Part shown: one piece after another, positions 1-9,726 of the stretch | Numbering within the stretch: the stretch's first letter is position 1 | Layout: every line of letters begins with the position of its first letter | Source: PGYR01 sp048267165 | GTDB taxonomy: Bacteria; Bacteroidota; Ignavibacteria; Kapaibacteriales; UBA2268 | Length of the DNA stretch: 64,000 bases | Assembly: GCA_048267165.1 (NCBI GenBank) | Contig: JBLWYD010000001.1 | Coordinates: forward strand, 62,001-126,000 | Reading direction: 5' to 3' | Translations under genes and position numbers: made by a program | The notes under the pieces: generated by a model | What the model was told of the DNA's origin: nothing | Seen by the model: the letters and a program-made list of their open reading frames with translations, nothing else | Database searches by the model: none

Positions 1-457
1 TCTCCTTCACTCTTACAAATTCCAAACCAGTGAATTCATTATAATTAGAATTGAAGATCAAAGTATTTTCTGTAGCACTGTAAGTAGTCGAGTACCCTAA
101 AATAGCCCAGAACTCCATAGTAAACGGACAATAAACTTCGGTCATACCACCATAGAAATCTAATTGAATATTATTACCATCTACCTTGTATACATATTTG
201 ACTGCGTTGCAACCTGCCATCCCTCTAATCTCATTGTTGGTTGTAAAGTCAAGGTGGTAGCTATTGATTAATATACCCTCTTTAACTTTTACAATCTCAT
301 TTATGCTCTTTACAGTTCCATCTTTATAATGTACGTTTTTTAGTACCCAATGAGTACCTTCAAAATCGCTGAATTGATTTTCAATTGGTTCCGTCGTTGA
401 CTTTTTACAAGAAGTAAATAAAGTCAAAAGTAGAACAGTTAATATTATCTTTTTCAT
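1..457 (-). CDS. META/HslJ-like lipoprotein (3' end outside window)
   Basis: Open from an ATG at 457-455 to the left edge (152 complete codons), so the C-terminus is missing. The N-terminus is a lipoprotein signal, MKKIILTVLLLTLFTSC, with a lipobox ending at Cys17. The rest resembles one META/HslJ-like repeat: a THWVLKNVHYKDG strand, then GMAGCNAV, then a second Cys in a VYCPFTMEFWAIL segment. The same pattern occurs twice in the next gene upstream, so this is a tandem paralogue. It lies 5 nt after that gene's stop and is the last visible member of the sigma/anti-sigma operon starting near 5076. META-domain proteins act in the envelope, but their biochemical role is generally unclear. The lipoprotein call is firm; the exact function is unknown. 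Confidence 0.75.
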   Translation of the reverse strand, partial: MKKIILTVLLLTLFTSCKKSTTEPIENQFSDFEGTHWVLKNVHYKDGTVKSINEIVKVKEGILINSYHLDFTTNNEIRGMAGCNAVKYVYKVDGNNIQLDFYGGMTEVYCPFTMEFWAILGYSTTYSATENTLIFNSNYNEFTGLEFVRVKE

Positions 458-462
458 TTTTA

Positions 463-1920
463 TTACCTAAACTTTTTACCGAATTCTAATGCTTTGAATT
501 CACCGAATGAAGAATTGATTATTAACTTATATCTATCTGCACTGTATGTAGTTGAGCTACTTAGTATTCGGCTATATTCATCTGTGAATTTGCAAGCCAC
601 AAATGTTGTATTTCCCATAATAATATCTATATTATTCTTTTTTATTTGGTAAGTACCACCGAAAGCATTGCACCCAGAAAAACCGTCTAATAGATTATCT
701 TCCAGAAACTTTAGCTCGAAAGTATTGAAACTAGGGTTTGTATTATTGTTACCCAATATTCTATCTATAGGTACTATATCACCATTATTATAATGAACAT
801 TATATAGAACCCATTCTGTACTTTCTAATTGGAATACTTCTGGTTCGTAAACTCGCTCGAATTCTAGCCCAGAGTATTCTTCGTATTCCGAGTTAAGAAT
901 CAGAGTGTTCTCTGTTGCTTTGAAGGAAGTAGATTTATTTAAAATAGCCGTGAATTCACCTGTAAATGGACAGCCTACTTTAGTCATAAATATAGGATCA
1001 ATTTTTATATTATTCCCATTTATATTGTATTTTGACGATAACGAATTACACCCCGAAAAACCTAAAAACTCATTATCCGAATTGAATTGTATTGTATAAC
1101 TATTAGCATAGCGTTCTACATTTCCAGCACTAGTTTCAGCACCAATTATTTTTTCTATACTCTCTATTCTTCCATCTTTATAGTAAACATTTTTCAATCG
1201 CCACTTAGTACCAACAAAATCCTTTAGTTCGTCTGTCGGCTTTTTCAAATCTCTTATCAAATCAAAACCATTCACATCACCAACCCAAGGGTTCATTGCA
1301 TAATGTCTAACTAAACCGAACTTGCCACTATAGGCGTACAATAAACCAGCACCATCATAGGTAGTTGGAGTGAAATCGGAGTAAACTTCTAGTTTGTCAT
1401 ACTCTTTGCCTTTTACATTGTACTTGCTTACATACCCTGAATATGGTTCAGTACCATTATTTTCACCAATTCTCCAATCGGTATAAGGATATTCTTTTGC
1501 ATTACCAAGTGAAAGCTCTAATGTATCGTTATGACCTATTAAATAGCTACTAACAGATCTATTAGTCGAAAGGACTACTTTATCAGCATCTTTGGATAGC
1601 GTGATAGTCCTCAATACTCTGTTATTAGCTTCTGTACCGAAGAACTCGCCAGATAACCGCTCAGTTATCTCGAAAGTAGTTCTATTTATTTGCTTCGTTA
1701 TTTCCCAATGGATAGTATCTCTAGTATAAATTATTGGCTTAGGAGTAGTTTCCCAAAAGCCATCTGCATAGAAGTGAATGTAGCTGCTTTTTTGCCCTAC
1801 TGCCGGAGATTCAAACTGTATGTATCCTGCATCTTCTTGTGGTTCACCTGGGCCTACATCTGGGTCTTTACAAGCAGCAAATATTATTACTGCCATCAAT
1901 AAATAAATTATCTTTTTCAT
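463..1920 (-). CDS. Lipoprotein with two META/HslJ-like domains
   Basis: 485 residues. Residues 1-17 (MKKIIYLLMAVIIFAAC) form a lipoprotein signal peptide. About residues 20-225 have no family I recognise. Two consecutive META/HslJ-like repeats follow, roughly 235-360 and 365-485. Each has a KWRLKNVYYKDG or EWVLYNVHYNNG strand, a GFSGCN motif, and a second conserved Cys (KVGCPFTGEF, FVACKFTDEY). The start overlaps the upstream lipoprotein stop as ATGA (1917-1920), indicating translational coupling. The product should be lipid-anchored in the envelope. With the partial gene after it, three META units lie in tandem downstream of an ECF sigma factor, so they are likely part of that factor's envelope response (inference). 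Confidence 0.8.
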   Translation of the reverse strand: MKKIIYLLMAVIIFAACKDPDVGPGEPQEDAGYIQFESPAVGQKSSYIHFYADGFWETTPKPIIYTRDTIHWEITKQINRTTFEITERLSGEFFGTEANNRVLRTITLSKDADKVVLSTNRSVSSYLIGHNDTLELSLGNAKEYPYTDWRIGENNGTEPYSGYVSKYNVKGKEYDKLEVYSDFTPTTYDGAGLLYAYSGKFGLVRHYAMNPWVGDVNGFDLIRDLKKPTDELKDFVGTKWRLKNVYYKDGRIESIEKIIGAETSAGNVERYANSYTIQFNSDNEFLGFSGCNSLSSKYNINGNNIKIDPIFMTKVGCPFTGEFTAILNKSTSFKATENTLILNSEYEEYSGLEFERVYEPEVFQLESTEWVLYNVHYNNGDIVPIDRILGNNNTNPSFNTFELKFLEDNLLDGFSGCNAFGGTYQIKKNNIDIIMGNTTFVACKFTDEYSRILSSSTTYSADRYKLIINSSFGEFKALEFGKKFR

Positions 1921-3173
1921 TTTACTATTACCTCGAAATTTTTAGAAATAGGTATATTTGTTTTTAAAACTTTTATAAATATATAATTATCATAATTCGT
2001 TGCATCATTACTAGTGCTAGGTATTACAACTATTTTGCCTTTTATTCCCCAATCATCTCTTTTCAGATAATCTAGTTCATATTTCAACCCTTTATAAGTT
2101 GTAGTTGGTGCTTTTATAATAAGCAAATCAAAAAATTCCCAATCAACCTCTACATTACTCGGACTCATTTCATCTGAAGGAATATACACTGAAAATAGTT
2201 CCGAAAGACTTGATACTTTTGTAACCTTTGCAGCAGTTTTTTCAGATGTTTCTATGCTCATCATTCTATAATTTTCGTGATAGAATTTGCTACCTGGGAA
2301 TACATTATTCACAATCAGGGTTGGATTGAAATATATAGGTAATCCAGTCTTTTTGATTTTTACAAAGTGATTAGATTTTTTACTCGGATAAGTCTCTGCT
2401 TTTTGCATTTCGAATACCGAATTAACTATTATTCTTCCGCCTTGTTGCTTTACATCAGTTATTCTGTAATTGTGGATGCCCGATTGAAACCTATTTGCCC
2501 CAACACTTAGTACCATTTCTTTATCAAAATCAACTTCATTTACAAAGCCAGTCTCATTAATTTTATATTCAGTTGCCCATTTTTTGAACTCAGTAGCATC
2601 GTTGAAAACTGATTTCCATTTTCTTTCTGTTTCAGATGGTATATCTTCGCCTATAGTCTTGAAATCATCTAATGTAGGGACTTCACCGTCATTTTCATAA
2701 CGCCTATTGAATCGAATTACAGCTTCTTTTCTATTCTTGATTAGTATAGCTAATGTAGGTGAGCTTACTCGTGAGTTAATCCCAATTTTTCTATATATGC
2801 TATAGTCTATTTGTATTTGCCCCGAATTATCTAGGTAAATTGTGTCTAGTCTTATTGTAGCTATTTCAGCAACTGCTTTTCCTGATATAATGACTAACAC
2901 ATCTTTTTCTAACTCTACTTTTAATAGTTTATCAACCAAATCTAGATTAAAATTAGTCGAGTTCTTAGTTATTGATTCTTTTAGTTTTTGTTCATCTCTT
3001 ATTACTAATTCAGTGAATACTTCAGACTCAAACCCCAGCTCCGTTTGGTCTATTATCTGGTATTCCACTTTGTCGTTTATATCACGCGTCGTATCTGGTT
3101 CAGTAGGGTTCGGCTCTTTACAAGCTGTAAAAAGTAGAATAACCGAGAGCAATATGTATGTATATTTTTTCAT
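1917..3173 (-). CDS. Lipoprotein of unknown function in sigma/anti-sigma operon
   Basis: 418 residues. The N-terminus MKKYTYILLSVILLFTAC is a clear lipoprotein signal (Cys18). No domain I can name is visible. The sequence is mixed alpha/beta, with two similar halves each containing ITKNSTNF- or ATEYKINETG-like strands and a basic segment. The start codon overlaps the stop of the anti-sigma gene by one base (TAATG at 3171-3175), and its own stop overlaps the next lipoprotein start by four (ATGA). It is therefore translated as part of one coupled operon. I infer an envelope location and co-regulation with the ECF sigma factor; the molecular role is unknown. Confidence 0.75.
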   Translation of the reverse strand: MKKYTYILLSVILLFTACKEPNPTEPDTTRDINDKVEYQIIDQTELGFESEVFTELVIRDEQKLKESITKNSTNFNLDLVDKLLKVELEKDVLVIISGKAVAEIATIRLDTIYLDNSGQIQIDYSIYRKIGINSRVSSPTLAILIKNRKEAVIRFNRRYENDGEVPTLDDFKTIGEDIPSETERKWKSVFNDATEFKKWATEYKINETGFVNEVDFDKEMVLSVGANRFQSGIHNYRITDVKQQGGRIIVNSVFEMQKAETYPSKKSNHFVKIKKTGLPIYFNPTLIVNNVFPGSKFYHENYRMMSIETSEKTAAKVTKVSSLSELFSVYIPSDEMSPSNVEVDWEFFDLLIIKAPTTTYKGLKYELDYLKRDDWGIKGKIVVIPSTSNDATNYDNYIFIKVLKTNIPISKNFEVIVK

Positions 3174-4459
3174 TAGAATTGTACGCTTATTCCGTAATTT
3201 ATACCGACTTTACCAGAGTTGAACCTATCGCCTTGGTATTGGAAAGACATATTATTGTATTCTACACCAAGTATCATATTCAAATTCTGATATGGAGAAT
3301 ACATAAACCCTCCCATAACTCTTCCAACAACACCTATCTTATTTCCGCCAAAAGTAAACTGTGCGAACGGGTCTAGAGTAGCACTCATATCATAACTATA
3401 GCGACCGAGGAAGCTAAGAGTAGTAAAGTTTGGCTCTTGTCTGTATAGATAAGTAACATCGTTTATATCCTTGCCAGTGAACTCAAGCAAGAAAGTCTCT
3501 TGTCTAATTTCTGAACCAACAGAGAACCCATTTTCAAAATTGTACAGAATAGAAAGTGAGTTATTGTTGAATTGTGACAAATCATTTTTATCAAATTCAT
3601 ACGAATTAGAATTGAAAGTCTGACTTCCTTTCCACTCAGCAGACCAACTGCTAGTGCCATTTTTTGGTTGTAATAGCATCGGTTCTATGTTACTTTCAGG
3701 TTTAGTAGAGCTTAACTGCTCTTGTAATCTGAGATTAGTTACACCAAGTTCACTAATCAGTATCTCACTTTCTTTATGTGCCTGACTTAACTCTAGGTAA
3801 CTTTCATTATTCAAATTCAAATTGCGTTGTATAGTTCTAACTTCATAACTCAGAGTTGCTATTTCTGATTTCTGACTAATTATAGTAGAGTTCTGCTCTT
3901 CTACTTTTGAGGCATATTCACTTAATTGCTTTTCAAGAGCATTATTTAAAATCATAGCACGTTCGTACATTCCTTTGTACTTGGAATCTTCTTTATAGAC
4001 TATTACTTCTTTTGAAGTTACCATAGGTGTTTCAGCAGGTATTTCTACTTCTAGTTGCTGAGTAAGATGAGCAGTGTTTATTGTCTTAGATTCTTTGTTG
4101 CTATCTGTACCAATTCCCCATAGTATAATAGCAGTTACTACAGCTGAAAGTACTCCAGTAGCTAGTAGAGATTTGAAGCCATAGCCAATAGCCGAGCCAG
4201 CCGCAGCTGCTCCTACACCACCAGTAACTGCATCAGCAACAGGTATAGATAGACCAAGTGCAGCGAATACTGCTTTCTTAGACTTCTTGTTTTTAGCAAA
4301 TGCGTTTCTATTATTTTTAACAGCCGCAGATATAGCAAGTAGGTTTTTGAACTCACCTCTCATTATTTCGTTGCTAGCCATCTCGTTGAAGAGAGCTTGC
4401 TCTTGCGATGGGTCTAACTCCCCTTCTACGAAACTATTTATTTTTTCAAATTCACTCAT
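3173..4459 (-). CDS. Dual-membrane-spanning anti-sigma factor (Dma-like)
   Basis: 428 residues in an unusual order. Residues 1-60 are a soluble helical segment (INSFVEGELDPSQEQALF, then a basic KNKKSKK stretch), resembling the cytoplasmic sigma-binding end of Bacteroidota anti-sigma factors. One hydrophobic helix lies at about 97-117. Residues about 160-252 are heptad-rich and predicted coiled coil, long enough to cross much of the periplasm. Residues about 270-428 are alternating amphipathic beta strands ending in GINYGISVQF, with the terminal aromatic residue typical of outer-membrane barrels. Bacteroides has a reported family of dual membrane-spanning anti-sigma factors (Dma) with this plan. 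The gene starts 17 nt after the ECF sigma stop and is coupled by TAATG to the lipoprotein gene. The anti-sigma role is inferred from position and architecture. Confidence 0.75.
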   Translation of the reverse strand: MSEFEKINSFVEGELDPSQEQALFNEMASNEIMRGEFKNLLAISAAVKNNRNAFAKNKKSKKAVFAALGLSIPVADAVTGGVGAAAAGSAIGYGFKSLLATGVLSAVVTAIILWGIGTDSNKESKTINTAHLTQQLEVEIPAETPMVTSKEVIVYKEDSKYKGMYERAMILNNALEKQLSEYASKVEEQNSTIISQKSEIATLSYEVRTIQRNLNLNNESYLELSQAHKESEILISELGVTNLRLQEQLSSTKPESNIEPMLLQPKNGTSSWSAEWKGSQTFNSNSYEFDKNDLSQFNNNSLSILYNFENGFSVGSEIRQETFLLEFTGKDINDVTYLYRQEPNFTTLSFLGRYSYDMSATLDPFAQFTFGGNKIGVVGRVMGGFMYSPYQNLNMILGVEYNNMSFQYQGDRFNSGKVGINYGISVQF

Positions 4460-4476
4460 ATTAGTTACCTTTCGGC

Positions 4477-5076
4477 CTATTTACTTAAATCTTTTATATA
4501 TGGTTTTAGTGTACTTATTATCATTTTTCTTGCTCGCATAACCCGGATTTTTGCCGTTGGCAATGCAATCGATTCTATTTCAGCTATCTCTCTGTACTTC
4601 ATTCCTTCGAACTCTTTGAGCATAAACGCTCTTCTGTACTTATCTTTGAGGAACTCAGTTGACATTATTATCAGTTCGAGTAATTCTTTATTTTCATAAC
4701 CACCCGAGCTTTCGGCAACTATATCATAGTCTCCTAGTGGAGTACTACGGTTGTCTTTTCGCTTATTATTAAGGCACAAATTGCGTGCTACTTTAATCAA
4801 AAAACCCGGTACATTTGGGAACTCATTGCCTTTCTTAATTGTATTGTAGAAAGTAATAAAGGTCTCTTGTACTAAATCTTCAGTCAGAACATTATCTCTA
4901 ACTATAGTGATAATATAAGCTCTGAGCATAGACTCATAGCGATCATATAGCTCACTAAAAGCTAGTTCCTCTTCCTGTTTGCTCTCACTCATAAGTGAGA
5001 TCAAATCTAAGTCATTATGTTTTTTTAAATTGCTATTCATAATCCGCATTATGTCACTGTCTAAACCTAATAACAC
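4477..5076 (-). CDS. ECF-family RNA polymerase sigma factor
   Basis: Up to 199 residues. Region 2 is visible as FSELYDRYESMLRAYI followed by LTEDLVQETFITFY and FLIKVARNLCLNNKRK. Region 4 is the helix-turn-helix segment YRRAFMLKEFEGMKYREIAEIE followed by TAKIRVMRARK. No extra domains are present. The longest frame opens on GTG at 5076; in-frame ATGs at 5049 (residue 10) and 5040 (residue 13) are likelier starts because homology begins after them. It is the first gene of a minus-strand operon followed 17 nt later by the membrane-spanning anti-sigma gene, so its activity is presumably controlled by that protein. Target promoters cannot be read from this window. Confidence 0.9.
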   Translation of the reverse strand: MLLGLDSDIMRIMNSNLKKHNDLDLISLMSESKQEEELAFSELYDRYESMLRAYIITIVRDNVLTEDLVQETFITFYNTIKKGNEFPNVPGFLIKVARNLCLNNKRKDNRSTPLGDYDIVAESSGGYENKELLELIIMSTEFLKDKYRRAFMLKEFEGMKYREIAEIESIALPTAKIRVMRARKMIISTLKPYIKDLSK

Positions 5077-5188
5077 ATGAACCCGAAAAAGGGAACAGAA
5101 TATGTTAACTTTCTTTCGTTTATACTATTGATTGGGAGTAATATACTAAATATTATCTCAGGAGTTGTCGCTTTTGAGGATTAGATAT

Positions 5189-7447
5189 TTATCTAAGCTT
5201 TACAAACTTGACTACACTATTATTCATTTTTATAAAGTAAATAGAAGGTGCTAAATTGCTTATATCAACTTTTAGACTGCTCTTATGCTTACTGTTTATT
5301 TTCATTAGTTCCGCCCCATGTATATCATAGATTATTACATAATCTGATGAAATATTATCAACTGTAATTAAGCTATTTGCAGGATTAGGAGCAATAGTTG
5401 GCGTGGTAACTTTAGTATTCGTTACATCTGTACCAGCGCATAGAATTTCATTGCTTAAGTCAAAAAATTCTTTCATTTGTTTTCTAAAGTGACACTCTCG
5501 CTCACTAGCAAAATCTGTCAGATATTTCTCGATATTATCCAACCATACTTCCTTGCTCTCGGGGAATCCAAATCTTTGGATATTATTATCTATTTCACTT
5601 CCATAAGTAGTTATGAAAGAATCAATTTTACTTTTAACTCTATCATAATTGAAATCATTCTCCATTAACACAATAGCACGATTAATAAATTTATTTCTAA
5701 ATTCATCATTACTAAATAAGTTCTGTTGGAAAATATTCTTACTTCTAGGGTTAGGCCACTTTTCGCTTTCTAATTGATTCGTATGTTCGAACATATTCAT
5801 ATCTGAAGTTTGCCATCCTGCATCAATATCAAAGAACAAATTTTTATACTTTTTTTGAGTTCCTTTTCCATTCCAAATTAGATAATTAGAACCCGGCCAA
5901 TCAAAATTAGCAAAGTACATTTCTGCTATATAATAGTCGATAAAGTTATCTATGTCCAAGTGATTTTTTACAAATTCATAGTTCTCTTCTATGGATATAT
6001 CATTGTCTTTTACAAAATGGTAAATCTCAGAAAACTCATCATAATTACCATTCCTAGGGGCATCTCTATTGTCAACGGATACTATGTTTATACTATCTTT
6101 ATTTAGATCATACTTTTCGGCTAAGTAGTTCTCATCTAATCGAGTTCTTAATTCACTTATTCCCCAATAATTCCCATTTATATAAACAACAATAGGTTTC
6201 ACATAAGTTTTTTCATGATCTAGATTTTGAATACAACTTAGTGTAAGGGCATCTTTTATTAATGTTCTATTCATACATGACATAGTTGAACGAATAACTA
6301 AACTATTAAACTCTTCAACAGGAGCATCATCGAAAAATATATTCTTAAACTTATTTATCCCATATTTTTTACGAGCATAAAACCGCAGCGATTTCTGGGG
6401 GGCTGTCCTAGTAGTTTCACCGTGCAGCTGTATGCCTGTATCCTCGTGAAAAGTAGTTTTACCATTCTCAAAGTAAGAAATTGTAGCTGGTTTTTCCCAG
6501 CCTTTTTGAAAATAATTGCCAGTCCAACAAGGTACGTCAACGTCCCAGTTTACACCTGGTACGAACAACCCTGAGTCCTGACTAAATAGATTATAGTTAT
6601 CTGTTATTATACTAACTACTGGCAAATTATGATTGCTATGGAAGAAGAATGAGTTTCTATACACTTTACTCCTTTTGCCATCATTATCAATAGTACAATA
6701 GCTAATTACTTTACATCGGGGAATCTCTTCTTTTGGGACATACCATTTTACTCTACAATTCGTACTATCGGGTCCTGTAGTAGGTATGTTTAAGTATTCG
6801 TAATCCTCATACTCGTCTTTTATTTCTATTTCGCTTTTGTATTCTAATGATTCGGTAGTGGGGTCATCACCGTTTGTAGTGTAGTAGATTTTCTGACCAG
6901 CGGCAGCTATTAAGTTTAGTACAAACCCCGAGGCATAGTAACCAGACTCATTATCAGCTATTATTGTTCCACTATTTCTGTTGGATTCACCCGGTGTAGG
7001 CATAGCTAGGTTTGTGTGTATTTCAGAGCTTTCTTCTAATCTTCCGTAAGTATAATCTTCATTTATTATTCCGAATTCTACTCTATCTATTATGTTCGTA
7101 CCATCACTTAAGTAGAGCGTTTCGCCCTTACTTGATAGCTTGAAATTCGAGTGTTGTTCGCCGGCTACTGGTTCATCCAAATCCGAAGCAAATACAAGTA
7201 TATATCGGTTGGATTGCAAAACCTTATGTGCGAATTTCCATTTATCTAGTTCTTTCTCATCATCCGATAGATAATAATTTGAGAGCAGAATGTTATTTTC
7301 AGAGTTATTATATATCTCTATCCAATCGTAAAACTCACCATTACTCGCTTGAAATAGTTCCTCATTATCTGAACAGATTTCGTTGATTTGTAGTTGGCTA
7401 TAACTTATATAACTAAACATTAGTAGCAGTATTAGTATTAGTCTCAT
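5189..7447 (-). CDS. Secreted lamin-tail/CotH-family protein with T9SS sorting domain
   Basis: 752 residues. A signal peptide (about 1-17) is followed by a lamin-tail-like (LTD) domain at about 20-130 (LQINEICSDN, YDWIEIYNNS, YLSDGTNIIDRVEFG). A chitobiase/FN3-like segment comes next (KIYYTTNGDDPTTES, about 185-215), then a CotH-like region (about 275-640) with QKSLRFYARKKYG, VVYINGNYWGISELR and a late NYLIWNGKG/FFDIDAGW motif. The last about 80 residues are a T9SS type A sorting domain (IAPNPANSLITV ... IYFIKMNN). CotH proteins are atypical protein kinases in spore-formers; activity here is untested. It lies 2 nt downstream of its paralogue (7450-9714). Confidence 0.85.
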   Translation of the reverse strand: MRLILILLLMFSYISYSQLQINEICSDNEELFQASNGEFYDWIEIYNNSENNILLSNYYLSDDEKELDKWKFAHKVLQSNRYILVFASDLDEPVAGEQHSNFKLSSKGETLYLSDGTNIIDRVEFGIINEDYTYGRLEESSEIHTNLAMPTPGESNRNSGTIIADNESGYYASGFVLNLIAAAGQKIYYTTNGDDPTTESLEYKSEIEIKDEYEDYEYLNIPTTGPDSTNCRVKWYVPKEEIPRCKVISYCTIDNDGKRSKVYRNSFFFHSNHNLPVVSIITDNYNLFSQDSGLFVPGVNWDVDVPCWTGNYFQKGWEKPATISYFENGKTTFHEDTGIQLHGETTRTAPQKSLRFYARKKYGINKFKNIFFDDAPVEEFNSLVIRSTMSCMNRTLIKDALTLSCIQNLDHEKTYVKPIVVYINGNYWGISELRTRLDENYLAEKYDLNKDSINIVSVDNRDAPRNGNYDEFSEIYHFVKDNDISIEENYEFVKNHLDIDNFIDYYIAEMYFANFDWPGSNYLIWNGKGTQKKYKNLFFDIDAGWQTSDMNMFEHTNQLESEKWPNPRSKNIFQQNLFSNDEFRNKFINRAIVLMENDFNYDRVKSKIDSFITTYGSEIDNNIQRFGFPESKEVWLDNIEKYLTDFASERECHFRKQMKEFFDLSNEILCAGTDVTNTKVTTPTIAPNPANSLITVDNISSDYVIIYDIHGAELMKINSKHKSSLKVDISNLAPSIYFIKMNNSVVKFVKLR

Positions 7448-7449
7448 CG

Positions 7450-9714
7450 CTATTTTATCTTAATGAATTTTACCATTGTATTATTCATTTTTACAAAGTA
7501 GATAGAAGGAGCTAAGCTACTAATATCGACTTCTAGACTTCTCTTATATTTGCTATTAAGTTTCATCAGTTTTGTCCCGTGTAGATCATATATTGTTATG
7601 TAATCAGATATTACGTTATTAACTGAAATAAAGTTAGTCGCTGGGTTTGGAGAAATACTCAAATCATCGATTAAAGCAATATCCACTGGAGTTAGACCGC
7701 ATAATACATTACTATCCAATCCGAAGAAATCCATTAGATGCTCTCTAAAATAGCATTCCCTTTCTCGTGCAAATGAAGTCAGATATGTATCAATATTGCT
7801 CAACCACATCTCCTTACTTTTTGGAAATCCAAATCTGTTAATGTTATTTTCAATTTCTGATTCGTAATTGGAAGTAAACTCTGCAATCATTGGCTCTATT
7901 TTCTGAAATTTGAATTCATTTTCGAGTAGGTATAAAGTTCTTTCTATAAACTTTGATCGGAATAATTCATTGCTCAATAGCTTTTGTTGGAAGACATTTA
8001 CTCTTTTGGGGTTTGGCCATTCTTCGTGCTCTAACTGAGCTGTAAATTCAAACATATTGAAGTCATATCTATACCAACATCCATCCAAATCAAAGAAGAT
8101 TGGTCTGTATTTATTATCTAGGTCCTTACTATTCCAAAATACGAAATTATTACCCGGCCAATCAAAATTATTAAAGTACATTTCTGCTATGTAATAATCT
8201 ATTAGATTATCTATCTCTATTCTGTTTTCTACTACTTCGTAATTACTAGCTATTGATAAATCATTGTTAACTATAAACTCATATATCGATTCAAAATCAT
8301 AATAAGTACCATGTTTTGGGAATGTCATTTTATCAATACCCACTATGTTTATGCTGTCTTTATTTATATCATACTTTTCGGAAAAGTAGTCTTCATCTAG
8401 TATATTCCTAAGCTCACTAATACCCCAATAGTTTCCATTTATATAAACTACAACTGGTTTGGAGGATGTGGGCTCCATATTCAAATTTTTAACAATATCT
8501 AGCGTAAGTGCATCTTTAAAAATTGTTTCATACCAACCCGCCATTGTTGTTCTAATCAATAAATTATTAAATTCTTTTTCTTCACTATCGGGGAAAAAGA
8601 CATTCTTGAATTTATTTATACCATAAACTTTCTTGGCCGTGAACTTAATTGATTTTTGGGGTAATGATCTGGTTCCTCCTCCACTGATACTTATCCCAAC
8701 ATACTCATCAAATATCTTTTTTTTGTTCTCAAAATAAGAGATTGTTGCGGCTCTCTCCCAATGTTTTACAAAATAATTTCCTACCCAACATGCATTATTA
8801 ATATCAAATAATACCCCAGGCACATAAATTCCAGTGTCTTGACTAAAAAGACCCATGTTATCAGTGACTATGCTTATCACAGGTAGCTTATGGTTGTTCT
8901 CAAAGAAAAAAGTATTCCTATAGACTTTACCTTTTTCACCGTTAGAATCTATTATTCGATAACTAACTACTTTACATCGGGGGATATTGTTTTCGGGTTT
9001 AATCCATTCAAACTTACAGTTTAGTGTGTCCATAGGTGTAGTTGGAACATCTAAATACTTATAATAATCATACTCGTCTTTAATTTCTATTTCTCCAGTA
9101 TATTCAAGAGATTCGGTAGTGGGGTCATCGCCATTTGTGGTGTAGTAGATTTTCTGACCAGCGGCAGCTTTTAGGTTCAAATCAAATTCATTTGTATAGT
9201 AACCAGACTCTTTATCAGCTATTATTGTACCACTATTTCTGTTGGATTCACCCGGTGTTGGCTTAGCTAGGTTTGTGTGTAGTTCAGAGCTTTCTTCTAA
9301 CCTTCCATATGTATAATCTTCATTAATTATTCCGAATTCTACTCTATCTATTATGTTCGTACCATCACTTAAGTAGAGCGTTTCACCCTTACTTGATAGC
9401 TTGAAATTGGCATGTTGTTCATTTGGTACAACTATATCATCATCAGAAGCGAAGACTATTATGTACTCACCTGCTTGCAAAATAGCGGAATCGAAATTCC
9501 ACATTTCTAGTTCTTCATCATCATCCGTTAGATAGTAATTTGACAGCTGAACAGGGCTATCCGAGTTATTATATATCTCCAACCAATCGTAATACTTGCC
9601 ATTAGCTGATTCTAATAACTCATCATTATCTGAACATATTTCATTGATTTGTAATTGGCCGTAACCGGTATAGCAAATCAGAATAAATAGTATTAATAGT
9701 CTTTTCATCTCCAA
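7450..9714 (-). CDS. Secreted lamin-tail/CotH-family protein with T9SS sorting domain (tandem paralogue)
   Basis: 754 residues with the same order as its neighbour: signal peptide, lamin-tail domain, TTNGDDPTTES beta segment, CotH-like region (VVYINGNYWGISELRN, FVFWNSKDLDNKYRPIFFDLDG) and C-terminal sorting domain (ISPNPATNFISV ... IYFVKMNNTMVKF). It is a tandem duplication; protein identity is very high around residues 100-165 and lower elsewhere, a pattern explored in the findings. The two genes are 2 nt apart and presumably cotranscribed. The start at 9714 (MEMKRLLILF) may really be the ATG two codons later, since MKRLLILFILICYTG is a complete signal peptide. Expected location is the cell surface or exterior. 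Confidence 0.85.
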   Translation of the reverse strand: MEMKRLLILFILICYTGYGQLQINEICSDNDELLESANGKYYDWLEIYNNSDSPVQLSNYYLTDDDEELEMWNFDSAILQAGEYIIVFASDDDIVVPNEQHANFKLSSKGETLYLSDGTNIIDRVEFGIINEDYTYGRLEESSELHTNLAKPTPGESNRNSGTIIADKESGYYTNEFDLNLKAAAGQKIYYTTNGDDPTTESLEYTGEIEIKDEYDYYKYLDVPTTPMDTLNCKFEWIKPENNIPRCKVVSYRIIDSNGEKGKVYRNTFFFENNHKLPVISIVTDNMGLFSQDTGIYVPGVLFDINNACWVGNYFVKHWERAATISYFENKKKIFDEYVGISISGGGTRSLPQKSIKFTAKKVYGINKFKNVFFPDSEEKEFNNLLIRTTMAGWYETIFKDALTLDIVKNLNMEPTSSKPVVVYINGNYWGISELRNILDEDYFSEKYDINKDSINIVGIDKMTFPKHGTYYDFESIYEFIVNNDLSIASNYEVVENRIEIDNLIDYYIAEMYFNNFDWPGNNFVFWNSKDLDNKYRPIFFDLDGCWYRYDFNMFEFTAQLEHEEWPNPKRVNVFQQKLLSNELFRSKFIERTLYLLENEFKFQKIEPMIAEFTSNYESEIENNINRFGFPKSKEMWLSNIDTYLTSFARERECYFREHLMDFFGLDSNVLCGLTPVDIALIDDLSISPNPATNFISVNNVISDYITIYDLHGTKLMKLNSKYKRSLEVDISSLAPSIYFVKMNNTMVKFIKIK

Positions 9715-9726
9715 ATATAAGCAATA

